Shown one piece after another: positions 31,384 through 39,672 of a stretch of DNA of 41,668 bases. A model generated the notes under the pieces. It was not told where the DNA came from, made no database searches, and saw nothing but the letters and a program-made list of their open reading frames with translations. Position numbers and translations under genes: made by a program. The stretch's first letter is position 1, and each line of letters begins with the position of its first letter. Origin of the DNA: CAZBDU01 sp964490725 (GTDB lineage: Bacteria > Spirochaetota > Spirochaetia > SZUA-6 > DRHE01); assembly GCA_964490725.1 (NCBI GenBank), contig CAZBDU010000047.1, positions 1 to 41,668 of the forward strand. Reading direction: 5' to 3'.

Positions 31384-31401
31384 GGCGGAAAGGTTGACAG
31401 G

Positions 31402-34400
31402 ATGAGACGTTTGGCATGGGTGTTGATCGTGTTGATGGGACTCGGCTGGGCGGCGTGGAGCCAGGAGAGCTCCGGGGCGGGAGAGGCGCAGAGCGCCCCA
31501 TCGCCGGCAGCCTCCGAGGGATCCGCACAGGCGGAGGCGGCGACACAGCTTCAGCCGATCTTCCCGCCGGAGAACGCGAACATCGTCTTCGTGGAGGGCG
31601 AGGATGCGGTCTCCACCAACTTCAACAAGGAGCCGATCCTCAACTACGGAGCCTCGGGGTCGCGGACCCTGCAGCTCAACCGCGGCAGCGGTCTGCAGGA
31701 CGGGATGGCCTTCTATTCGACCTACGTGTTCTACCTGGAGCAGCCCGGAACCTATGAGCTGTGGTACGGAGGTACCCCCGCAGGCCCGGGGGACGACCTG
31801 CTACCCTCCTACGCCTCCCCGTTCCGCTACCGGCTGGACGAAAGCGAGCCGGTGGAAGCCACCGCGGAGAACATCACTGTGCTGCAGGAGTACACGCCCT
31901 CCTACTACTGGTGCCGGGTCGGGAAGGCGGAGCTGGCCGCCGGCGCCCACACCCTGGACTTCCGGGTGACGCAGAAGCGCGGCTACGACGGGCGCTTCCT
32001 CTTCTACCTGGACGCCTTCTTTCTGGTTCGACTGCAGGACGGCCGGCGGGTTACCGGCTCCCCCCTGCCGGCGGTATTCCCGCAAAGCCTGGACACCCCG
32101 CAGGTGGAGTTCCCCTTCAAGGCCATCGAGGACTACCAGATCCGCATCCGGGAGCAGCCCGAGCGCCTGGATCACTATCTGGAGCTGGCCAGGATCTACA
32201 CGCTGGCCAGCGATTATCTGGGCGCCCTGAAATACCTGCGCCGGGCGGAGCTGCTGGATCCCCAGAACGTGCAGGTGAAGCTGCTGATCGCGAAGAACCG
32301 CATCTGGAAGGGTGACGTGGCGGAAGGACTGAAGAAGTACCGGGAGCTCCTGCTGCTGGACCCCGAGCGCATGGATCTGTGGCTGGAGGCGGGCAAGGTG
32401 GCGGCCTGGACCGGCCGCTACGAGGAGTCGATCGCCTTCTACCGCAGCGGCCTGGAGCATTTCCCCGACCAGCTGGACCTGACCGTCAACCTGGCTCTGG
32501 CCTACCTCTGGGCCGGCCAGGCCGCACAGGCGGAACAGCTCTTTCAGAAGGCGGCCGCGGAGGCGGCAGGCTCTGCGGAGAGCGTGGCAGCGCTGGCCCG
32601 GGTCTACCAGGTCAACGGCTATTCGGACCGGGCGGCTCAGCTTCTGGAGTCCAACCTGGGCCGCTATCCGGACCGGCTGGAGCTGTACCTGATGCTGGAG
32701 AGCATCCGGGTGGCCCGCGGCGAGGCGGCCAGGGCGCAGGAGGTGCGCGAGCGCATCCAGCGCACCTTCGCCCCCTCCCCGAAGCTGGCCCGCTACCTGG
32801 ACACCTTTCGCCGCAAGCAGACGCTCAAGGAACAGGTGATCGCCGGATACCTGGAACAGCTGAAGCGCCAGCCGGACGACCTGCGGCTTCGCGCCACGCT
32901 GGCACAGACCTATTTTTGGAACGGAGAGCGCCAGAAGGCGATAGAAGAGTATCACCGCATCCTGGCCAATCACGCCTTCCGCAGCCTGAACGAGATGGAC
33001 CAGAAGTGGCAGGAGGCCCTGGAGCTCCTCGATGTGGGGTATCTCCGGGCGACGATCCTGGAAGCCGCGCCGGCGGAGAGCAGGCGGTTGGCGAAGGAGC
33101 TGGCCGACCTTCAGGGGCGCTACGGTCAGGCCCGGCAGGAGCTGGAGCGCTACGAGCAGCAGGTGCAGAAGGCCCGCGAGAAGGGACAGCAGCTTCCGGA
33201 GGCCAGCGGCCGGGACGATCTCCAGCGGTCTGTGGATGGGGCGGCGGAGGAGCTGGCGCTCGCCGCCGGCCGGGCCCGGGACTACCTGGCAACGGTGACG
33301 GATACGGCCGATTCGGCCGGCGCCGACCGCCCGCGGGTGCAGGAGCTCCAGGCCGCCGACCGGGAGGCCCAGGAGGTGTTCGAGAAGGTCACCAGCCCGG
33401 TCGGCTGGCAGTGGGACCGGGGCGGCATGATTCAGGAGTTGGAGAGCCACGGCGGCGTGCTGGCTCGATACGTGCTCGGCCGGGTGGCTCTGATCGAACG
33501 CCGGGCCTCGACGGCGGAGCGGCTCTTCGAGGCGCCTCCCGCCGGGGAAACCGCCCCGCCGCGCTACGACTACGGCCTGCTGGAGAGCCTGCTGTGGCAG
33601 GGGAAAGCCGAACGGGTGGCGGCCATGCTGGAGGAGGAGCGGGAGCGGCTGGGCACGGTGGTGCCCTATCTGGACGCACTGGAGTCCGCGCGGGCGGATG
33701 CCGCCTCCGAGGGCCAGGCCTTTGCCGACATGTCGGTCCTGGAGCCTGGGGGACTGGACGACCTCCAGGCCCAGCTTTCCTCCCTTGCGGGGCAGGCGCG
33801 GGAGGCCCTGACGGCGTCGAGCTCCGACCGGTTGGCGCTGCACCGCATCGTGCAGCGAGCCATGGTGCGGGCCTTCTTCCACCTCGAGGAGGGCACCTAC
33901 CTGCTGCGCAACGAGCTGGGAGACTACTACCTCAGCCAGGGGGACCTGAGCGCGGCGATCCGCCAGTACCGCCAGGTGCTGGCCATCGATCCCTGGGACA
34001 TCGACGCGGTCTACCGGCTGGGCAAGGTCTACGAGCGCAGCGGTGACTGGGCGCAGGCCATGAAGAACTACAAGAAGGTGTTCTGGAACGACCCGCTGTA
34101 CGAAAACATCACCGGCCAATACAACCGGCTGGCGCGGGAGCACGCCGACTCCCTGTCCTTTGCCGCTAATACCGTGGCCGACACCCAGCGCATCATGGTG
34201 CACGGCGAGACATCCTATAAGGTCCTGCTGAGCAGCCTGCTGGGGCTGCGTCTGCGCTACGCGCTGGACGGCAGCCGCCTGTTCGCCCCCCCGGCCGGCG
34301 AGAACCCCTCCGCCCACCTGGTGCATGACCTTTCCTTTAGCGCGCCGCTGGAGCTGGGGGTGCTGGGCGCACGCCTCGAGCCCACCGCCGGGCTCTACCT

Positions 34401-35169
34401 GGTGAACCGGCTGTACGGGGAGGCGGCGCTGGCCGGGCTGACCGACACGATCGGGGCGGCGCAGTTCCTGGGCTTCGGGGGCCTGGAGGTGCACGCCGCT
34501 CTGGGCCTTGAGGCCTCGCTGGGCCGGTACCTGAGCCTGAGCGGCCAGTATGCCTGGGGGCGGAAGACCGAGACCTTCACCCCCGGCCGGACGCCGGTAT
34601 TCGCGCACAGCGGCGAGCTCGCCCTCAACACCTCCCTGTCCTTCATCCAGGCCTGGCCCCTGCGCGACTCTGCGTCCAGGACCTACGGCCAGGTGGAGTT
34701 CCTGAGCGACGGCAACTTCCTGTTCACCGCGGCGGAGGAGCTCACCCTGCGGCTGCTCACCGTGCAGGAGCCCTCCGTGACGGTCCACCTGCTGGGCAAC
34801 TTCCTCTTCCAGGACTCGCGCCGCGAGGAGACCGTGCTCTACTACACCCCTATCGGCGTGCTGGTGGCCACCGGAGGGCTCATGGCGGACGCCTGGCTGG
34901 GAGTGGGGGAGGACAGCAGCCTCAACCTGCACCTGCGGGGGGTGGCAGGTGCCTACGAGGAGCGGATCGTCACCCCCGGCCAGATCAGCCGCCTTCAGGT
35001 GGAGGGGGAGGCCTCGGTGGGGCTGGCCCGCGGGCAGGCGTTCACCGCCCTGAAGGGGAGCTTCAGCGCCACCTATGCGTACGCCGGGAAGGCGCCGGGC
35101 TGGGACTACTGGTCGCTGTACGTGGGCCTGGAGATGTCCGCCGACCTGCCGCGGCTGATCGCGCCGTAG
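31402..35169 (+). CDS. pelB: PelB-like exporter: CBM-like domain, TPR array and outer-membrane barrel
   Basis: A 1255-residue secreted protein with signal peptide MRRLAWVLIVLMGLGWAAWSQ and a low-complexity Ala/Ser/Glu spacer. Residues about 60-215 form a beta-sandwich that looks like a carbohydrate-binding module: VFVEGEDAV, STYVFYLEQPGTYELWYGG and the closing FLFYLDAFFLVR. Then come TPR helices (about 253-560), a coiled coil (about 600-660), more TPRs including SAAIRQYRQVLAIDPWDIDAVYRLG (about 845-910), and a C-terminal region (about 920-1255) of alternating strands fitting a beta-barrel. PelB of Pseudomonas has TPRs plus a 16-strand barrel but no N-terminal sandwich. The last residue is Pro rather than the usual aromatic, so barrel targeting may differ. 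ATG 31402 has AAAGG upstream. Divergent from pelD. Confidence 0.8.
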   Translation: MRRLAWVLIVLMGLGWAAWSQESSGAGEAQSAPSPAASEGSAQAEAATQLQPIFPPENANIVFVEGEDAVSTNFNKEPILNYGASGSRTLQLNRGSGLQDGMAFYSTYVFYLEQPGTYELWYGGTPAGPGDDLLPSYASPFRYRLDESEPVEATAENITVLQEYTPSYYWCRVGKAELAAGAHTLDFRVTQKRGYDGRFLFYLDAFFLVRLQDGRRVTGSPLPAVFPQSLDTPQVEFPFKAIEDYQIRIREQPERLDHYLELARIYTLASDYLGALKYLRRAELLDPQNVQVKLLIAKNRIWKGDVAEGLKKYRELLLLDPERMDLWLEAGKVAAWTGRYEESIAFYRSGLEHFPDQLDLTVNLALAYLWAGQAAQAEQLFQKAAAEAAGSAESVAALARVYQVNGYSDRAAQLLESNLGRYPDRLELYLMLESIRVARGEAARAQEVRERIQRTFAPSPKLARYLDTFRRKQTLKEQVIAGYLEQLKRQPDDLRLRATLAQTYFWNGERQKAIEEYHRILANHAFRSLNEMDQKWQEALELLDVGYLRATILEAAPAESRRLAKELADLQGRYGQARQELERYEQQVQKAREKGQQLPEASGRDDLQRSVDGAAEELALAAGRARDYLATVTDTADSAGADRPRVQELQAADREAQEVFEKVTSPVGWQWDRGGMIQELESHGGVLARYVLGRVALIERRASTAERLFEAPPAGETAPPRYDYGLLESLLWQGKAERVAAMLEEERERLGTVVPYLDALESARADAASEGQAFADMSVLEPGGLDDLQAQLSSLAGQAREALTASSSDRLALHRIVQRAMVRAFFHLEEGTYLLRNELGDYYLSQGDLSAAIRQYRQVLAIDPWDIDAVYRLGKVYERSGDWAQAMKNYKKVFWNDPLYENITGQYNRLAREHADSLSFAANTVADTQRIMVHGETSYKVLLSSLLGLRLRYALDGSRLFAPPAGENPSAHLVHDLSFSAPLELGVLGARLEPTAGLYLVNRLYGEAALAGLTDTIGAAQFLGFGGLEVHAALGLEASLGRYLSLSGQYAWGRKTETFTPGRTPVFAHSGELALNTSLSFIQAWPLRDSASRTYGQVEFLSDGNFLFTAAEELTLRLLTVQEPSVTVHLLGNFLFQDSRREETVLYYTPIGVLVATGGLMADAWLGVGEDSSLNLHLRGVAGAYEERIVTPGQISRLQVEGEASVGLARGQAFTALKGSFSATYAYAGKAPGWDYWSLYVGLEMSADLPRLIAP

Positions 35170-35185
35170 CCGGGAGCGCGAACCG

Positions 35186-37573
35186 GTGAAGACTCGCATC
35201 GCGGCCCTGATTCTGTTCCTGCTCTGCCTGGCCTCCCTGGCGGCCCAGCAGTACGGCCACACCGTGCTGGCCCTCTACAAGTCCTCCGACGGGCAGACGC
35301 AGCGGGAGAACGAGGCCTTCTTCTACCTCTCGCGGCCCCTCGCCGCGCTGGGGCTGACCGTGCGCTACTGGGACGTGGACCGGGGGCTGCCCCGGGAAGC
35401 GGACCTGGGGGACGTGCGCGCCCTGGTCAGCTGGTTCCGGGGGCCCTCGATGGCGGATCCCGAGGGCTACCTGGACTTCCTGGACGCTTCCCTTTCGGCC
35501 GGGCGCAAGGTGGTGGTGTTCGACAACTTGGGGGCCTATCAGAACCGGGGCACCGGGGAGTACTTGAGCCCGGGCCGCCTCAACCTGACGCTGGCCAGGC
35601 TCGGCATCCTCTACCTGGGGGACTGGACGGACGACCCCGGGGTGATCCGCATCGCCTCCCGGGAAAGCGCCATGGTGGAGTCGGGCGGCAGTCAGGAGGC
35701 GGCCTCCTCCCGCTTCTTCTACCGCTTTCTGCAGCACGACCGGGATCTGCAGGTGTACCTGGCCCTGCGGCGCACCGACCGCGACTACGAGCCCAGCCCC
35801 GTGATCGTCAGCAACGCCAACGGGGGCTTCGCACTCTCCCGCTACATCTACCGCGTGGAGGGCGGCAAGGTGCAGATGCTGCTGGACGTGAAGCGCTTCC
35901 TTCAGGCCGCGCTGTTCCCCTCGGCGGCCGCGGAGCGCATCGCCCTGTTGACCGACCGGGCCGACCAGACCGCCCGGAGCACCCTGGAGTACGCCCGCGG
36001 GGTGCTGCGCAGAGCCAAGCTGCCCTTCCAGGTGCTGGGCCCTGGGGAGTTGGCGCTCCTGCTCCCGGGGGACCTGCGGTGCTTCACAGCGGTGGGGCTG
36101 ATCCTGAAGACGGACGCCGGACTGGATCCGGAGGTGCTGGCGGACCTGCAGAAGGCCGGCGGGGGGGTGGTGTCGCTGCGGGGCGGCCGGTTCAACCGGC
36201 TGGGACCGCAGCTGGCCACGGGCGCTCCCGCGGGACTGGCCGGCAAGCGCGGCGGCTATCGCTTTCGGGAGGGCTTCCTCTTCGGCGAAGGGCTGGCCCT
36301 GGCGGAGGAGAAGTTCGGATGGATTTCGGGAAGCGGCGCGCCGGCAGGCGACGCGGCGGTGCTCGCCACGGGGTTCGCGGGCCGGACTGCCCTTCTCTGG
36401 TCGGCCCGGCGGGGCCGGGGGCGGGTGCTGGTCTGGAACTGGGACGGCTTCGCCACCGGAGGCTTCCAGGGCATGCTCCTGGAGTCCTTCCTGTACGTGC
36501 GACCGGTGGGCGCGGCGGTCACCGCCGGGCTGGGGGTGATGATGATCGACGACTGGCCGCTTCCCATGTACAACGTGGTCAAGCCGCCCCTTTCCATCAC
36601 CGATACGGAGTTCTACACCCGCCGGTTCTGGCCGGAGATCAAGGCGCTGTTCGCCTCCAACTCGATCCCCTTCACCGCCTATCTGGTGTTCAACTACAAC
36701 ACCAGGACCAGGCCGCCCTTCAGCGGCGGGGAGTTCTTCGTGGCCAAGGGAGACGCCTCCCTGGCGGTGGCCAGAGAGATCCTGGCCGGGGGGGATCAGG
36801 AGCTGGGCTTCCATGGCTACAACCACGTCTCCTTCACCCTGGAGCGCACCCAGGTGAACCCAGGGGCCTGGCCGTCGCAGGCGGCCATGGAGGAGTCCCT
36901 GCGCATCGCCCGGCGGGAGTGGATGAGCCTCTTCGGGGAGTACTCCCTTCCCTACGCCTACGTGCCCCCCAACAACATCGTCTCCGAGGAAGGGATTCGG
37001 GCCCTGCACGAGGTCTTCCCCTCGATCCGCGTGATCTCGGCGCTGCGCTCCGCAGGAGGGGAGGAGACGCACACCGTCTTCGGACCTCACCCCGAGATTC
37101 CGGGAGTGTACCTGATCCCCCGGGTTTCCAGCGGCTACGTCTTCTCACCCTCCCGGCGGCAGCTCATCGTGGCCGCCGTGGGCGGAGCGGGGGTTTGGAG
37201 CCACTTCGTGCATCCCGACGACCTCTTCGATCCCTACCGCTCCGGGGGAAGAAGCTGGGAGGAGCTGAAAGAGGGCCTGGCGGAGATGATCGGGTTCGTC
37301 CGCACCCAGTACCCGTGGCTGCGCTTCGTCTCCATTCGCGAGGCCCGCAGCGAGCTGGCGCGCCTGGACGGGGTCGGCGTGGAGGTCCGCCTCCAGGGGG
37401 ACCGTCTGGTGGTGCGGGCCCAGCCCGGAGTCCTCCTGCGGGTGCGGTTGAACGGACACAGCGTGGCCGGCACGCGGGGCTTGAGGGTGCTGCACCGCTA
37501 CGGCGTGCCGCAGGCGCTGGTCGTGGAGACCACAGGGCCCATCGCGGAGCTGCGCTTCAGCCCGTCTCGTTGA
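35186..37573 (+). CDS. pelA: PelA-like DUF2194 polysaccharide deacetylase
   Basis: A 795-residue exported protein with signal peptide TRIAALILFLLCLASLAAQ. Residues about 25-430 include two alpha/beta regions, the second glutaminase-amidotransferase-like (GRTALLWSARRGRGRVLVWNWDGF). From about 445 comes a carbohydrate-esterase deacetylase barrel: catalytic/metal pair Asp455-Asp456 in MMIDDWPLPMYN, His543 and His547 in ELGFHGYNHVSF, the VPPNNIVSEEG loop and SHFVHPDDLFDPYR. A small beta domain closes it. This is the DUF2194/Pel-operon deacetylase type, expected to deacetylate Pel in the periplasm for export. I see no GH166-like hydrolase barrel as in Pseudomonas PelA. GTG 35186 lies 16 bases after the pelB-like stop with GGGAG upstream. 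Confidence 0.85.
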   Translation: MKTRIAALILFLLCLASLAAQQYGHTVLALYKSSDGQTQRENEAFFYLSRPLAALGLTVRYWDVDRGLPREADLGDVRALVSWFRGPSMADPEGYLDFLDASLSAGRKVVVFDNLGAYQNRGTGEYLSPGRLNLTLARLGILYLGDWTDDPGVIRIASRESAMVESGGSQEAASSRFFYRFLQHDRDLQVYLALRRTDRDYEPSPVIVSNANGGFALSRYIYRVEGGKVQMLLDVKRFLQAALFPSAAAERIALLTDRADQTARSTLEYARGVLRRAKLPFQVLGPGELALLLPGDLRCFTAVGLILKTDAGLDPEVLADLQKAGGGVVSLRGGRFNRLGPQLATGAPAGLAGKRGGYRFREGFLFGEGLALAEEKFGWISGSGAPAGDAAVLATGFAGRTALLWSARRGRGRVLVWNWDGFATGGFQGMLLESFLYVRPVGAAVTAGLGVMMIDDWPLPMYNVVKPPLSITDTEFYTRRFWPEIKALFASNSIPFTAYLVFNYNTRTRPPFSGGEFFVAKGDASLAVAREILAGGDQELGFHGYNHVSFTLERTQVNPGAWPSQAAMEESLRIARREWMSLFGEYSLPYAYVPPNNIVSEEGIRALHEVFPSIRVISALRSAGGEETHTVFGPHPEIPGVYLIPRVSSGYVFSPSRRQLIVAAVGGAGVWSHFVHPDDLFDPYRSGGRSWEELKEGLAEMIGFVRTQYPWLRFVSIREARSELARLDGVGVEVRLQGDRLVVRAQPGVLLRVRLNGHSVAGTRGLRVLHRYGVPQALVVETTGPIAELRFSPSR

Positions 37574-37612
37574 GCCATCGGCCGAGGCGGGGTGCCTCGC
37601 TCCCCGGGGCGG

Positions 37613-38479
37613 TCAGCCCGCATCGCCCCGCAGGCCGAACATGCTGCGACACTCGCGGAACAGGGGGTCTTCGGCGCAATCCGGCAGGAAGCGCTCGCGG
37701 TAGTAGGCCAGGTCTTCCTGGCCCAGGCTGGTGTGGCTCACCAGCTCGCGCAGCAGCTCCTCCCGCTCGGGTTTCAGCGAGCCGGCGCGCAGGCTCTCGG
37801 AGAGAAGGTCCGCGACGCTGACGATGACGATCAACGCCTTGTGGGGGGAGGTAATGTTGCGGCTCTCATGCTCCCGCGCGGCGGCCGCGTAGAGCTCCGG
37901 GAAGTTCCACTTTTCCAGCACGGCTCCGCCGAGGACGCGGTGGTCCTGGCCGAAGAGGCGCTGCTCCGCCGGCTCGATCTCCCCACCGCTCTTGAGGGTC
38001 TCCACCACCGGCCGGTAGCTCTCCGGGTCCGCGTTGAACAGAGCTACCTGGCCGATGTCGTGCAGCAGCGCCGCCAGGAACGCCTCCTCGGAGATCTCCT
38101 TGCGGTTGCTGCGCACCGCCACGTGCTTGGCGCAGAAGGCGCTCAGGATGGAGTGGCTCCAGAACAGCTGGTAGAACTCGGTGTTGCGGTGACGCGTGAA
38201 GGTGCTGGAGGCGGTGACCAGCAGCACCAGGCTCTTGATGTTCTTGAATCCCAGCAGGGTCAGGGCCATCTGCAGGCTTTTGATTTCACGCTGCCTGGCG
38301 TAGAGGGCGGAGTTGGCGATCTTGAGGATCTTGGCCGTGAGCCCGGGGTCCAGCTTGATGATGTCCTCCAGCTGCCGAAAGGAGATCTCCAGCCTGTCCT
38401 CCGCCATGGCCAGGATCTTGGTGGCCACCTGCGGGATCACCGGCAGGTTCCTGAGGTATTTCTCGTAGTCGTCCAGCAC
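37613..38479 (-). CDS. HDOD-domain signalling protein
   Basis: A 288-residue protein consisting mainly of an HDOD domain (about 8-205). Family segments are LPVIPQVATKILAMAEDRLEISFRQLEDIIKLDPGLTAKILKIANSALY, then SLQMALTLLGFKNIKSLVLLV and FLAALLHDIGQVALFN with a retained His-Asp pair. HDOD proteins lack catalysis in most cases and act as regulatory adaptors in motility, c-di-GMP and stress signalling. The C-terminal helices may be a partner-binding region. GTG 38479 is the start with GGAGGAG just before it; the start lies 27 bases after the ddl stop, so it probably shares that transcript. It is convergent with pelA, 40 bases away, and could connect to Pel control, though this is only suggested by position. 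Confidence 0.88.
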   Translation of the reverse strand: MLDDYEKYLRNLPVIPQVATKILAMAEDRLEISFRQLEDIIKLDPGLTAKILKIANSALYARQREIKSLQMALTLLGFKNIKSLVLLVTASSTFTRHRNTEFYQLFWSHSILSAFCAKHVAVRSNRKEISEEAFLAALLHDIGQVALFNADPESYRPVVETLKSGGEIEPAEQRLFGQDHRVLGGAVLEKWNFPELYAAAAREHESRNITSPHKALIVIVSVADLLSESLRAGSLKPEREELLRELVSHTSLGQEDLAYYRERFLPDCAEDPLFRECRSMFGLRGDAG

Positions 38480-38506
38480 GCTCTCCTCCCCTGTTCTCTT
38501 CGGCGC

Positions 38507-39595
38507 TCAGGTGGCTGCGGTGTAGTCGTAGCTCAGAGCAGCTCGCGCCCGGTGGCGCTCCATGGCCAGCTCCACCAGCCGATCCAGGAGCCGCGGAAAC
38601 TCCAGCCCGGCAAGGGCGCAGAGCTTGGGGTACATGCTGATGTTGGTGAAGCCGGGCAGGGTGTTGATCTCGTTCAGCAGCGGGCGGCCGCTTTGGCCGT
38701 CCACGAAGAAGTCCACCCGGGCCATCCCCGAGCACTCCACGGCCCGGAACGCGCGGACCGCCAGCTCGCGTACGCGGCGCTCGGAGTCCGCATCCAGCTC
38801 CGCCGGGAGCTTCAACTCCGCTCCATGCGGATCGACGTACTTGGCCTGGTAGCTGTAGAACTCGTGGGAGGGGACGATCTCCCCGGGAGGGAAGGCCAGC
38901 GGATCGTCGTTGCCAAGAACCGCGCACTCCACCTCGCGGCCGACGACGGCGCTTTCCAGCAGAACCTTCAGGTCGAAGCGGAAGGCCAGCTCCACGGCCG
39001 CAGGCAGGCCTGCCGGTTCGCCCACCCGGCTGATCCCCACCGACGAGCCCGCGGCGGCCGGTTTGACGAACAGGGGATAGCCCAGGCGTGCGGCCAGCTG
39101 AGCCGCGAGCTCCGGCGGGTCGCGACGGCGCAGCACGCGGAAGTCCGCCACCGGCAGGCCTTCCTGCAGCCAGATCTGCTTGGTCTTCTCCTTGTCCATG
39201 GCCACCGAGCTGCCGAGCACCCCGCTGCCTACGTAGGGCAGGCCGGCCAGCTCCAGCAGACCCTGGACGGTGCCGTCCTCCCCGAAGGTGCCGTGCAGCA
39301 CGGGGAAGACCACCTCCACGTCGAGGGGCTCCTGCGCCACGGTAAGCCCCCGGCCCGGCGCCACGGCGACCAGCGAATCGGTCTCCTCGATGGCCAGCAC
39401 CTCCGCGCCGCCCTCGCTGCGGAACAGCGGGCGGGGCTGCAGGTGCCACACGCCCCGGCGATCGATGCCGAGGAGGAGGGGCTCGTAGCGCTGGGGATCC
39501 AGGCTGCGCAGCACCGAAGCCGCCGAGCGGCGGGACACGTCGTGCTCTCCGGACCTGCCGCCGAACAGCACAGCGATGCGCATCTTGGTCTTCAT
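38507..39595 (-). CDS. ddl: D-alanine--D-alanine ligase
   Basis: A 362-residue ATP-grasp ligase joining two D-alanines for peptidoglycan precursors. Landmarks: the N-terminal RIAVLFGGRSGEHDVSRRSAASV, VFPVLHGTFGEDGTVQGLLELAGLPYVGSGVLGSSVAMDK, the ATP-binding PLFVKPAAAGSSVGISRV, and the metal/active-site run CSGMARVDFFVDG...LLNEINTLPGFTNISMYPKL. The segment before the end (ARAALSYD) fits the family. A Tyr in the omega loop (FYSYQAKYVD) favours the D-Ala over the D-Lac type, as known for Ddl. ATG 39595 is preferred; ATG 39583 is possible. There is no good Shine-Dalgarno, but minus-strand TATACT ends nine bases before the codon. Confidence 0.95.
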   Translation of the reverse strand: MKTKMRIAVLFGGRSGEHDVSRRSAASVLRSLDPQRYEPLLLGIDRRGVWHLQPRPLFRSEGGAEVLAIEETDSLVAVAPGRGLTVAQEPLDVEVVFPVLHGTFGEDGTVQGLLELAGLPYVGSGVLGSSVAMDKEKTKQIWLQEGLPVADFRVLRRRDPPELAAQLAARLGYPLFVKPAAAGSSVGISRVGEPAGLPAAVELAFRFDLKVLLESAVVGREVECAVLGNDDPLAFPPGEIVPSHEFYSYQAKYVDPHGAELKLPAELDADSERRVRELAVRAFRAVECSGMARVDFFVDGQSGRPLLNEINTLPGFTNISMYPKLCALAGLEFPRLLDRLVELAMERHRARAALSYDYTAAT

Positions 39596-39604
39596 GGCGA
39601 GCTC

Positions 39605-39610
39605 AGTATA
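39605..39610 (-). promoter_or_regulatory. -10-like element just before the ddl start
   Basis: Minus-strand TATACT ends nine bases before ATG 39595; the -35 region 17 bases upstream (TCGCAA) is weak. The leader would be only 2-3 bases. Confidence 0.4.
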
Positions 39611-39672
39611 GGCCAAGAGCCGGCCTTTTGCGAGGGCAGGGCGCGCCGGCAGGGCGCCGGCGGCTCGCCGCC

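Noticed and set aside
31801..35262. 1153-codon open frame on the minus strand
   Set aside because: It is a shadow of the pelB-like gene with no recognisable motif and no ribosome-binding site.
37583..37599. Terminator hairpin between pelA and the HDOD gene
   Set aside because: CGAGGC/GCCTCG is only six pairs with no T-run; too weak to call.
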